A stretch of DNA of 14,784 nucleotides, taken from Clostridiales bacterium (GTDB lineage: Bacteria > Bacillota > Clostridia > Oscillospirales > QAMX01). The stretch is from the NCBI GenBank assembly GCA_012514045.1, contig JAAZBA010000343.1:1-14784 (forward strand). Direction: 5' to 3'. Of the stretch, positions 5,235 to 12,367 are shown one piece after another (position 1 is the stretch's first letter; every line of letters starts with the position of its first letter). The translations under genes and the position numbers were made by a program. Below the pieces are notes generated by a model, which had not been told where the DNA came from, did not search any database, and worked only from the letters and a program-made list of their open reading frames with translations.

Positions 5235-7637
5235 TTGGATACAAGAGAAAAATCTGTTTTGACGCTTGAGTTGCCGGAGGTGCTTGAGATAATCGCTTCC
5301 AAGGCGGTAAGCGACGGGGCGAAAGAGAAGATCCTCGCAACGAGACCTCTTGAGGATATTGACGACGTGAGAGAGACTCTAATGGAGTGTACCGATGCTC
5401 TTCGACTTATGTCCCAGCGCTCCGCCCCCGGCTTTTCAGGACTTTCCGACATCACCGCCAGTGTGACGCGGACAAAGCTCGGGGGAGTTCTCAACATGCG
5501 GGAGCTTTTGAGAATAGGCTCCCTGCTTAGGGCAACGAGAAACATAAAAGATTACGGAGACATCGAGTACCGGAAAAGTGAATTTACCACCGTGCTGGAT
5601 ATCCGCTTCAATATGCTCACCCCTAACCGGTTTCTTGAAGACAGGATCTCAACCTCCATACTTTCCGAAGAGGAGATGGCTGACACAGCCTCGGCGGAGC
5701 TTGGAACGATACGCAGAAAAATTAAAAACGTAAACGCTAGGGTGCGCGAGGTGCTCAACAGGATTATCTCTTCCCAGACTTACCAAAGGGTGCTGCAGGA
5801 GAACATTATCACTCAACGCTCAGGGCGATTTGTGGTGCCGATAAAAGCGGAGTTCCGCTCGGAGTTCCAGGGACTTGTCCATGATGTGTCCTCCTCAGGA
5901 GCCACACTTTTCATTGAGCCTGTGCAGGTGGTAGAGGCGAACAACGAGCTGAGGGTTCTTGAGGGCGAGGAGCAGAAGGAGATAGAGAGGATTTTAGCGG
6001 AGATGTCCGATGATGTGGCTTCCACTGCGGACAAGCTTATGACAAACTTCGAGACTATGACTTACCTTGACGCAGTGTTCGCCAGGGCAAAATATTCCCT
6101 TGAGGCCGACTGCGCGGAGCCGGAGATCACGGAGGAGAAGTGTGTGTCCCTCAAAAGAGCGAGACATCCCCTCCTCGACAGACGGACCGCCGTGGCAATC
6201 GACATCGGCATCGGTGACGGCTATGATACACTTGTAATAACCGGTCCTAATACGGGAGGAAAGACCGTAGCGCTCAAGACCTTGGGACTTCTCACCCTTA
6301 TGGCTCTTTGCGGACTCCATATCCCCGCCTCTGAGACCTCAAAGGTGTGTATGCTGGACGGCATCTATGCCGACATAGGCGACGAGCAGAGCATTACCCA
6401 GTCGCTTTCCACCTTCTCTTCCCATATGAGAAACATTGTGGGCATACTTGATGAGCTTACCACAGATTCTCTTGTGTTGTTTGATGAATTGGGAGCGGGC
6501 ACGGACCCCACCGAGGGCGCAGCTCTTGCCATGGCTATAATTGAGCATACAAGAGCCCGGGGTGCCCTCGTGGCAGCCACAACCCACTACGCAGAGCTCA
6601 AGGTGTACGCCCTTAGCCGTGAGGGAGTGGAGAACGCTGCCTGCGAGTTTAATGTTGAGACACTGAGACCTACCTACAGGCTCCTTACGGGAGTACCGGG
6701 AAAGTCAAACGCCTTTGCCATCTCCGGAAGACTGGGGCTTCACGAGAGTATCATAGACGCCGCCAGAGAGTCACTTGGTGAGACGGATCGTGAGTTCGAG
6801 GAGGTCATCGGAGGGCTTGAGAGAGAACGTCAGAGGCTTGAAAGCGAACGTGAGGAAGCTATCCGCCTGCGCCGTGAGGCGGAGGAAACAAAGAGGAAAT
6901 CAATAGAAAAGACAGAGCAGGTTGCCGCCTCAAAGGAGCGTGAGCTTGAGAATGCAAGACGTGAAGCTAAAAGAATAATTGACGACGCAAGGGCTGCCGC
7001 CCAGCTTGCCTATGACGAGGTGGAGCAGCTCCGAAAAGGCGCCATGCGTGACGCCTATGCGGTGAATGTAATAGAAGCCAAAGCCGCTGTAGGCAGGATT
7101 TTAAACGAAGCGGAAACTTTGGGAAAGCTGAACGAAAGGAAAAAATCCGACTACAAGGGTCCGCCAAGACCTCTTAAAAGCGGGGATATCGTGGAGCTAA
7201 TCTCCACCGGTACAAGGGCAACTGTACTGGAAGCGAGCGAAAAATCTGATACCGTGCAGCTCCAGGCGGGCATCATGAAAATTTCCGCCAGAAAGCGTGA
7301 TATAAAACTCCTGGATGAGGAGACCGCGAAAGACAGCGTAAAGGTTACAATGACTCAGCCTTCGGTGCGGGTAGAGCAGAGTTCAAAGACAATGACCGCC
7401 ACAACGAGCCTTTACCTGAGAGGCAAAAACTCTGATGAGGCGCTCATGGAGCTGGAGAGATTCCTTGACAGTTCCGTGCTCGCGAACATGGAAACGGTTA
7501 CAATAATCCACGGCAAGGGCACGGGAGTGCTGCGCAGCGCAGTGCATGACTATCTGCGTCGCGAAAGAAGGGTGAAAAGCTTCCGTCTCGGCAGATATGG
7601 CGAAGGGGAAACGGGAGTAACGGTGGTCGAATTCTGA
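5235..7637 (+). CDS. mutS2: MutS2 ATPase with KOW and Smr domains
   Basis: This 800-residue MutS2 is at the upper end of family length. MutS2 proteins have been linked to suppression of recombination and, in Bacillus, to splitting collided ribosomes. The ATPase core has Walker A GPNTGGKT (337-344) and DELGAGTDP (417-425). A long charged coiled coil (about 515-600) leads to a KOW-like segment LKSGDIVELISTGTRATVLE (about 646 onward) and a C-terminal Smr domain with HGKGTG (759-764). The usual LDxRG motif of the Smr domain reads LYLRG (726-730), so the Asp is Tyr727. The start is TTG at 5235 with AAAGGA at 5218-5223, overlapping the recO stop. It is the last gene of the operon; no terminator was found after it. 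Confidence 0.95.
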   Translation: MDTREKSVLTLELPEVLEIIASKAVSDGAKEKILATRPLEDIDDVRETLMECTDALRLMSQRSAPGFSGLSDITASVTRTKLGGVLNMRELLRIGSLLRATRNIKDYGDIEYRKSEFTTVLDIRFNMLTPNRFLEDRISTSILSEEEMADTASAELGTIRRKIKNVNARVREVLNRIISSQTYQRVLQENIITQRSGRFVVPIKAEFRSEFQGLVHDVSSSGATLFIEPVQVVEANNELRVLEGEEQKEIERILAEMSDDVASTADKLMTNFETMTYLDAVFARAKYSLEADCAEPEITEEKCVSLKRARHPLLDRRTAVAIDIGIGDGYDTLVITGPNTGGKTVALKTLGLLTLMALCGLHIPASETSKVCMLDGIYADIGDEQSITQSLSTFSSHMRNIVGILDELTTDSLVLFDELGAGTDPTEGAALAMAIIEHTRARGALVAATTHYAELKVYALSREGVENAACEFNVETLRPTYRLLTGVPGKSNAFAISGRLGLHESIIDAARESLGETDREFEEVIGGLERERQRLESEREEAIRLRREAEETKRKSIEKTEQVAASKERELENARREAKRIIDDARAAAQLAYDEVEQLRKGAMRDAYAVNVIEAKAAVGRILNEAETLGKLNERKKSDYKGPPRPLKSGDIVELISTGTRATVLEASEKSDTVQLQAGIMKISARKRDIKLLDEETAKDSVKVTMTQPSVRVEQSSKTMTATTSLYLRGKNSDEALMELERFLDSSVLANMETVTIIHGKGTGVLRSAVHDYLRRERRVKSFRLGRYGEGETGVTVVEF

Positions 7638-7708
7638 TTTATTGACATATTTAGTAACATATCCTTGAAAAAACGATAACTATGCAAAATAAAATCATTG
7701 AATTTGAC

Positions 7709-7724
7709 GATTGATATATATCAT
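7709..7724. promoter_or_regulatory. Operator-like palindrome, upstream copy
   Basis: GATTGATATATATCAT contains the perfect 12-base palindrome TGATATATATCA (7712-7723). It covers the -35 box of the HPr-gene promoter. It matches the copy at 7760-7775 in 14 of 16 bases, which argues that this is a protein-binding site rather than chance A/T-rich symmetry. Confidence 0.55.
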
Positions 7725-7739
7725 TAAGTTCGGTATACT
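7711..7739 (+). promoter_or_regulatory. Promoter of the HPr-family gene
   Basis: TTGATA (7711-7716), a 17-base spacer and TATACT (7734-7739) make a good sigma-A-type promoter. Predicted start is about 7746, giving a leader of about 65 bases. Confidence 0.7.
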
Positions 7740-7759
7740 TTTAGTATGACAGTATGTTT

Positions 7760-7775
7760 GATTGATCTTTATCAT
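7760..7775. promoter_or_regulatory. Operator-like palindrome, downstream copy
   Basis: GATTGATCTTTATCAT carries TGAT-N4-ATCA and lies about 15 to 30 bases after the predicted transcription start. It is 51 bases, close to five helical turns, from the upstream copy at 7709-7724, so both could be bound on one DNA face. The protein is unknown. Confidence 0.55.
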
Positions 7776-7810
7776 AGAAAATAAAGCAAGATGCATGAGG
7801 GAGCGATATT

Positions 7811-8074
7811 ATGTTTTCAAAGGAAGTAACAGTAAACAATCAGAAGGGACTTTACGCCCGTCCCGCCACATCTTTTATTCAGAAAGCAAATGAATTCAAG
7901 AGCACCGTATGGGTGGAAAAGGAAGAGAGAAGAGTAAATGCGAAAAGTCTTCTCGGTATCCTTTCTCTCGGCATAACCGGCGGCAGCAAGATGACGATCA
8001 TCGCCGAAGGCAGCGACGAGCAGGAAGCCGTCATGGCGCTTGTAGAGCTTGTATCGTCCAACTTCAACGAATAA
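7811..8074 (+). CDS. HPr-family protein with Tyr at the active-site His position (Crh-like)
   Basis: The 87-residue product is HPr-like along its whole length: GLYARPATSFIQKANEF (13-29), NAKSLLGILSLGI (43-55) and the C-terminal helix. Canonical HPr carries GLHARPA, where His15 takes phosphate from enzyme I. Here residue 15 is Tyr (codon TAC), so classical sugar-transport phosphotransfer is not expected. Ser46, the HPr kinase/phosphorylase target in Firmicutes, is kept. Bacillus Crh, a regulatory paralogue that acts with CcpA, shows the same logic with Gln15. A regulatory, Crh-like role is therefore likely but inferred. The ATG at 7811 has GGAG at 7800-7803. The gene is alone between its promoter (7711-7739) and a terminator (8088-8120), with no ptsI or hprK in the window. 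Confidence 0.92.
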   Translation: MFSKEVTVNNQKGLYARPATSFIQKANEFKSTVWVEKEERRVNAKSLLGILSLGITGGSKMTIIAEGSDEQEAVMALVELVSSNFNE

Positions 8075-8087
8075 AACGAAATGAAAT

Positions 8088-8120
8088 AAAGGCTGCCGCA
8101 TCCCTGCGGCGGTCTTTTTT
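8088..8120 (+). terminator. Rho-independent terminator after the HPr gene
   Basis: The stem AAAGGCTGCCGCA (8088-8100) pairs with TGCGGCGGTCTTT (8105-8117) around a TCCC loop, with two G-U wobbles, and runs into a tract of six T (8115-8120). The GCCGCA/TGCGGC core is perfect. It starts 13 bases after the HPr stop codon. Confidence 0.9.
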
Positions 8121-8198
8121 CATAGTACTTCGGTATATTGCGGCGCAGGCGGCATAATGCTTTCGTGCCGGCGTGCGCCTGGTGCCAGCGTACATCAT

Positions 8199-8205
8199 GG
8201 AGGAG
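8199..8205 (+). promoter_or_regulatory. Ribosome binding site fixing the TTG start at 8212
   Basis: GGAGGAG ends 6 bases before TTG at 8212. A longer reading from GTG at 8173 or ATG at 8197 would put this site inside or over the coding region and lacks its own Shine-Dalgarno sequence. The protein from 8212 begins MKFAVGF, a natural first beta strand. Confidence 0.75.
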
Positions 8206-8211
8206 ATAGGT

Positions 8212-9243
8212 TTGAAATTCGCTGTCGGTTTTTCTCTTCGGGATGAGTTTGACGGACTTTTCTCGGATATTGTACGTACCTACAGGGAGCATATATCCGA
8301 GGTTTATTTTTCATGGCTTGACACTCCCTCGGGGCGAAGCCCTCTCGCTACACGCTCCGGGTATACCGACTGGTCGGCGCAGGAGAGGTGCGAGAGAGAG
8401 CTCAGAGCCATAAAGGATATGGGGATAAAGCTTGATATTCTCTTTAACGGCGCCTGCTATGGAGAGTTCGCCATGTCCGAAAAGCTGGCAAACAACGTTA
8501 TTTCCATTATTAATCATCTTGAGAATAAGCTGGCAGGGGTTCATATCGTCACCACCACTTCACCGTTTGTGGCGGGGGTGGTGAGGAGCTTTTTCCCTCA
8601 TCTTGAGGTGAGAGCCTCGGTCAATATGTATATCGGCACAGTAAAGGGCATGATCCACTATGCCGATCTCTTCGACTCATACTATGTAGCCCGGGAGCGC
8701 AACAGGAACATAAAATATCTTCTGACGCTTAAGGACTGGGCGGACAAAAACGACAAAAAGCTTATGATGCTTGCAAACAGCGGCTGCTTCTCTCACTGCT
8801 CCGGCCGATATTTCCACGATAATCTGGTGTCACACGAGGGGGATATTTGCGGCGGCAAAAGCTCTGACATAATAAATCCCTTCGTCTGCCGCAGAATGGT
8901 GACGAAACGGGAGAACTATCATATGCTCCTTGAGAACACATGGATACGTCCCGAGGATCTGCATCATTATGAGGGCTTGTTTGAAACGGTAAAGCTTGCC
9001 ACAAGGCTTTGCGCAAGACCGGAGCGTGTGATTGGAGCATATGTGAACCGCCGCTTTGTGGGAAATCTCCTTGACCTTCTGGAACCGGCGCTGAGCGGTG
9101 TTATTGCTCCGTATATCATTGACAACACGGCCTTCCCGAAGGACTGGTTTGAGTACACCCATGAATGCCCGGAAGACTGCGGGAACTGCGGATACTGCAG
9201 CGAGATTCTTGAGAAAGTTCTCGTTGACACCTCCAAATGGTAA
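8212..9243 (+). CDS. U32-peptidase-like protein with two cysteine clusters
   Basis: This 343-residue protein resembles the TIM-barrel U32 (collagenase-like peptidase/UbiU-UbiV) superfamily; the match is by pattern, so the exact family is uncertain. The central part has LANSGCFSHCSGRYFHDNLVSHE (188-209 region), with Cys192, Cys196, Cys213 and Cys226 as a possible [4Fe-4S] site like that of UbiU/UbiV. A second group, Cys319, Cys323, Cys326 and Cys329 (HECPEDCGNCGYC), sits near the C-terminus. There is no signal peptide or membrane segment. The start is TTG 8212, chosen from the GGAGGAG at 8199-8205. No convincing promoter was found in 8121-8198; CATAAT at 8153-8158 lacks a good -35. It stands alone between two terminator-like hairpins. 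An iron-sulfur hydroxylase or tRNA-modifying role is possible but unproven. Confidence 0.8.
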   Translation: MKFAVGFSLRDEFDGLFSDIVRTYREHISEVYFSWLDTPSGRSPLATRSGYTDWSAQERCERELRAIKDMGIKLDILFNGACYGEFAMSEKLANNVISIINHLENKLAGVHIVTTTSPFVAGVVRSFFPHLEVRASVNMYIGTVKGMIHYADLFDSYYVARERNRNIKYLLTLKDWADKNDKKLMMLANSGCFSHCSGRYFHDNLVSHEGDICGGKSSDIINPFVCRRMVTKRENYHMLLENTWIRPEDLHHYEGLFETVKLATRLCARPERVIGAYVNRRFVGNLLDLLEPALSGVIAPYIIDNTAFPKDWFEYTHECPEDCGNCGYCSEILEKVLVDTSKW

Positions 9244-9294
9244 CAAAATGATGTCAAACCGGAGAAATATGACATAAAGATTACAAACAAAACC

Positions 9295-9328
9295 GGCGCG
9301 GTCTATATTTTGTAGCCGCGCTTAGTTT
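9295..9328 (+). terminator. Probable terminator after the U32-like gene
   Basis: GCGCGG (9296-9301) pairs perfectly with CCGCGC (9316-9321), and CTA/TAG extends the stem inside past one bulged T. The stem is followed by a broken T-rich run (TTAGTTTATGTT) rather than a clean T tract, so it is a weaker call than the hairpin at 8088-8120. Confidence 0.5.
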
Positions 9329-9386
9329 ATGTTACGAGATGTAGAAAATAAAAAACAAAAAAATTACAGAATGATTACAAAACATA

Positions 9387-9415
9387 TTGACGTTTTGAGA
9401 CTTTTGTAGTACAAT
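9387..9415 (+). promoter_or_regulatory. Promoter of the uvrC operon
   Basis: TTGACG (9387-9392), 17 bases and TACAAT (9410-9415) give a near-consensus promoter with a predicted start near 9422. An A-rich stretch (about 9343-9365) lies upstream and could act as an UP element. The predicted start argues against translation from GTG 9423, which would leave no leader. Confidence 0.8.
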
Positions 9416-9444
9416 AAGGGCGGTGAACGATATGCCTTCCCGAC

Positions 9445-9454
9445 AGGAGGGGAG
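9445..9454 (+). promoter_or_regulatory. Ribosome binding site fixing the GTG start of uvrC
   Basis: AGGAGGGGAG ends 7 bases before GTG at 9462. Taken with the promoter at 9387-9415, it places the true uvrC start 13 codons downstream of the longest reading. Confidence 0.7.
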
Positions 9455-9461
9455 AGCCTTA

Positions 9462-11282
9462 GTGGATATAGCAATGCTGCGAAACAAAGCCAACGACCTG
9501 CCTCTGAAGCCCGGTGTTTACATGATGAAAAACGAAGAAGGGCACATAATATACGTGGGGAAGGCCAAAGCTCTGAAAAACAGGGTTACAAGCTATTTCC
9601 GAAACACCTCGGGGCATACCCTGAAAGTAGCGGCCATGGTCAGGAACGTCCGTGATTTTGAGGTCATCATAACAGATACGGAGTTTGAGGCTTTAGTGCT
9701 GGAAAACAACCTTATAAAGCAATATACCCCGAAGTACAATATTCTTCTCAGGGACGACAAAGGTTATCCCTACATCAGAGTAGATAAGGGTATTTACCCC
9801 GATTATCGGGTGGTGCCAAAGCCTTCTGAGGACGGCGCGGATTACTACGGACCATATAACGGCAGAACGGTAGCTTTTGAGGTTATAAACACACTCAGAA
9901 GCGCCCTAGGTATCCCAAGCTGTAAGAAAAAATTCCCGAGGGATATCGGCAAAACGAGACCTTGCATCAACAGAGAAATCGGCAAGTGCGTCGGGCTCTG
10001 TACGGGGGATGTGTCCGAAGAAGAGTTCTCCGGGATAACGGCGGAGGCGAGGATGCTTCTGCGGGGCGAAAGCGAAGCCCTTGAGGCTGATATCCGAAAA
10101 AGGATGGAAGCCGCCGCCGAGGAGCTTGATTTCGAGCGGGCTGCGAAACTGAGAGACAAACTCCGGGCTGTGGAGAAGCTGAGACAGAAGCAAAAGGTTT
10201 CCGATGCTATAGTGTCCGACATTGATGTTATATTTGCCTTTGCCGGAGAGGCGAGAGGCTGCATCGCAGTGCTCCGCTACCTGGGAGGCAACCTCAGCGG
10301 CAAGAGCGTTGAGATTATCGACGGCTCCCTTGAGCAGGAGGATATCCCGGGAGTTCTTGAGGAGTTTATCTCCCAGTTCTACAGGCAGGATGTCCGAATA
10401 CCCCCGGAAATCGCCCTTTCCCATGATATCCCAAGCGATGAGCTGTATGAAAGATGGTTCTCCGAAAGGGCTGGGAAACGGGTAAGAATCATTAATCCAA
10501 AGCGTGGAGAGAAAAAAAAGCTTCTCGATATGGCTTATGAAAACGCCGCGGACGAGGCGAGACGGGCAACCGACAGGGAGGAACGGGTGAGCGCGGTACT
10601 TGAGCTTTTGAAAAACACCGCCTCTTTAAAAAGGCTTCCCGCAAGAATTGAGGCATACGACATTTCAAATACAGCCGGAGCGGAAAACGTGGGAGCGATG
10701 ATAGTCTGCGAAAACGGAAAACTCCGGAAAGGTCATTACAGAACCTTTAAAATTAAAACAATTGATGGTCAGGACGACTACGGCTCCATGAGAGAGATGC
10801 TTACAAGGCGGTTTAGTGAGCTTTCCGGCAATGACGAGAGCTTTAAGAGAATGCCCTCCCTTATCCTCATGGACGGAGGCATAGGTCATGTGTCCACGGC
10901 TCTTGAGGTGCTCAGAGAGCTCCAAATCGACTGCGAGGTGTTGGGCATGGTCAAGGATGACCACCATCGCACAAGGGCTCTTGTGAGAAGCGATGGAGGC
11001 GAAATGGGGCTTGAGACAAAGCCCGCGCTGTTCCGATTTATCGGTACCATCCAGGAGGAGGTCCACCGGTTCGCTATAAAATACCATTCCCGGCTGAGGA
11101 TGAAAAAGCAGACAGGTTCCTCGCTTGACACGATCCCGAATATCGGACCTGAGAGAAGAAAAACACTTCTTCGGGAGTTTAGGACTATTGAAAGAATAAA
11201 GGCGGCATCTTTGGAGGAGCTCGCAAGGGTGATCCCGAAAAACGCCGCAAAAAGTGTTTATGACAGATTCCATCAGGAATAA
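9462..11282 (+). CDS. uvrC: Excinuclease ABC subunit C
   Basis: UvrC makes both incisions around a lesion in nucleotide excision repair after UvrB loading. From GTG 9462 it is 606 residues, typical of the family, beginning MDIAMLRNKANDLPLKPGVY. The N-terminal GIY-YIG nuclease shows GVY (18-20) and IYVGKAK (30-36). Cys154, Cys168, Cys176 and Cys180 fit the iron-sulfur ligands known in this family. The UVR segment that contacts UvrB is LDFERAAKLRDKLR (about 222-235). The C-terminal RNase H-like nuclease has Asp400 (AYDISN), Asp471 (MDGG) and His535 (EVHRFAIKYH), the expected Asp-Asp-His set. A helix-hairpin-helix pair (IPNIGPERRKTLL) closes the protein. It leads a four-gene operon with rsmD 15 bases downstream. 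Confidence 0.96.
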   Translation: MDIAMLRNKANDLPLKPGVYMMKNEEGHIIYVGKAKALKNRVTSYFRNTSGHTLKVAAMVRNVRDFEVIITDTEFEALVLENNLIKQYTPKYNILLRDDKGYPYIRVDKGIYPDYRVVPKPSEDGADYYGPYNGRTVAFEVINTLRSALGIPSCKKKFPRDIGKTRPCINREIGKCVGLCTGDVSEEEFSGITAEARMLLRGESEALEADIRKRMEAAAEELDFERAAKLRDKLRAVEKLRQKQKVSDAIVSDIDVIFAFAGEARGCIAVLRYLGGNLSGKSVEIIDGSLEQEDIPGVLEEFISQFYRQDVRIPPEIALSHDIPSDELYERWFSERAGKRVRIINPKRGEKKKLLDMAYENAADEARRATDREERVSAVLELLKNTASLKRLPARIEAYDISNTAGAENVGAMIVCENGKLRKGHYRTFKIKTIDGQDDYGSMREMLTRRFSELSGNDESFKRMPSLILMDGGIGHVSTALEVLRELQIDCEVLGMVKDDHHRTRALVRSDGGEMGLETKPALFRFIGTIQEEVHRFAIKYHSRLRMKKQTGSSLDTIPNIGPERRKTLLREFRTIERIKAASLEELARVIPKNAAKSVYDRFHQE

Positions 11283-11297
11283 AACCAGGAGAAACAG

Positions 11298-11873
11298 ATG
11301 AGAATAATAACCGGCACCGCCAAAGGCCGAAAACTAAAAAGCGTGGAGGGCTTGGACACCCGTCCCACCTCCGACAGGACAAAGGAGTCTATATTCAATA
11401 TAATCCAGTTTGATATAGAAGGCCGCCACGTGCTGGACCTCTTCGCCGGCACCGGACAGATGGGGCTTGAGGCATTGAGCAGAGGAGCTCTCACAGCGGA
11501 ATTTGTGGACATCCGCCCGGAATGCGTGAAGGTGATAAAGGAAAACATCGAGAAAACCGGCTTTATCGACCGCACAAAGGTTATGCAGACGGATTTTGAG
11601 AATTATCTCAAGCGCGCAAGACCCCGCAGCTTCGGGCTTATTTTCCTGGATCCCCCTTATGGAGAGGGATTTATGGAGCGGGCGCTAGAACTTATAGCCT
11701 CAAGGGATCTCCTATGCGAAGGAGGGCTTATCCTCTGCGAGGGCGTCAGGACCGATGAGGTTCCAGTTCTTGAGAAGCCCTACAGGCAGGGAAGAGAATA
11801 TATTTACGGAAAATCCAGAATTCAGCTCTATATCAAGAGTACTCTCGATGGGACGGAGGATGATGAACTTTGA
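11298..11873 (+). CDS. rsmD: 16S rRNA (guanine966-N2)-methyltransferase RsmD
   Basis: RsmD methylates G966 of 16S rRNA in the 30S head using S-adenosylmethionine. The 191-residue product opens with MRIITGTAKGRKL, the typical N-terminus, followed by TRPTSDRTKESIFNII (21-36). The SAM-binding motif I is LDLFAGTGQMGLEALSRGA (46-64), and the catalytic motif IV is LDPPYGEG (117-124). The ATG at 11298 has GGAG (11288-11291) 6 bases upstream. The last codons overlap the coaD start in the TTGA arrangement. The rsmD-coaD pair is widely conserved, which supports both calls. Confidence 0.95.
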   Translation: MRIITGTAKGRKLKSVEGLDTRPTSDRTKESIFNIIQFDIEGRHVLDLFAGTGQMGLEALSRGALTAEFVDIRPECVKVIKENIEKTGFIDRTKVMQTDFENYLKRARPRSFGLIFLDPPYGEGFMERALELIASRDLLCEGGLILCEGVRTDEVPVLEKPYRQGREYIYGKSRIQLYIKSTLDGTEDDEL

Positions 11874-12367
11874 CCAGAACCGCCGTATACCCAGGCAGTT
11901 TTGACCCGGTTACAAACGGTCATCTCGATATAATAATCAGAGCGGCAGGGATGTTCGACAGGCTTATAATCGGCGTACTGGTGAACTCCAGCAAGAAGCC
12001 GGTGTTTTCCACTGAGGAGAGAGTAGAACTCCTTGAGAAAGCGATTCCGAAGATCCCCGGATGTCAGATTGAAGTTATGAGTTTTGAAGGACTCCTTGCG
12101 GACTTTGTGACACTGGTGGGGGCGACCACCATCGTAAAAGGCTTACGAGCTGTGTCGGACTTCGAATATGAGTTTCAGATGGCTTTGGCAAACAGAAAAA
12201 TAAACCACCGCCTCGACACCATTTTCCTTATGACCAGCGAAAGATACATGTACTTAAGCTCTAGTATTGTCAGGGAAATTGGCAAATATGGAGGGGATAT
12301 CTCCGATTTTATTCCCAAGGCGGTTAAAGATGATGTTATTAAAAAACTTTGGAAAGGAAATAAATGA
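11870..12367 (+). CDS. coaD: Phosphopantetheine adenylyltransferase
   Basis: CoaD transfers AMP from ATP to 4'-phosphopantetheine, making dephospho-CoA, the penultimate step of coenzyme A synthesis. The 165-residue protein has the nucleotidyltransferase TxGH motif in YPGSFDPVTNGHLD (7-20; Thr15, His18), the substrate segment IVKGLRAVSDFEYEFQMA, and the ATP-binding YLSSSIVREI near the end. Length is normal. The start is TTG at 11870, overlapping the rsmD stop by four bases, with GGAGG (11855-11859) 10 bases upstream; the protein start MTRTAVYPGSFDP fits the family exactly. Its stop overlaps the next gene's ATG (ATGA). Confidence 0.96.
   Translation: MTRTAVYPGSFDPVTNGHLDIIIRAAGMFDRLIIGVLVNSSKKPVFSTEERVELLEKAIPKIPGCQIEVMSFEGLLADFVTLVGATTIVKGLRAVSDFEYEFQMALANRKINHRLDTIFLMTSERYMYLSSSIVREIGKYGGDISDFIPKAVKDDVIKKLWKGNK

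Noticed and set aside
7642..7647. TTGACA just after mutS2 as a promoter -35 box
   Set aside because: No -10 hexamer at 16-18 bases; the TTGATA/TATACT pair further on is far better.
7668..7681. cre-like sequence upstream of the HPr gene
   Set aside because: Three mismatches to the 14-base consensus in an A-rich stretch; not distinguishable from chance.
8173..8211. Longer N-terminus for the U32-like protein from GTG 8173
   Set aside because: No ribosome site before 8173; GGAGGAG at 8199-8205 clearly serves TTG 8212.
10665..11273. 202-codon minus-strand frame opposite uvrC
   Set aside because: Shadow of the conserved UvrC C-terminal nuclease; no expression signals.
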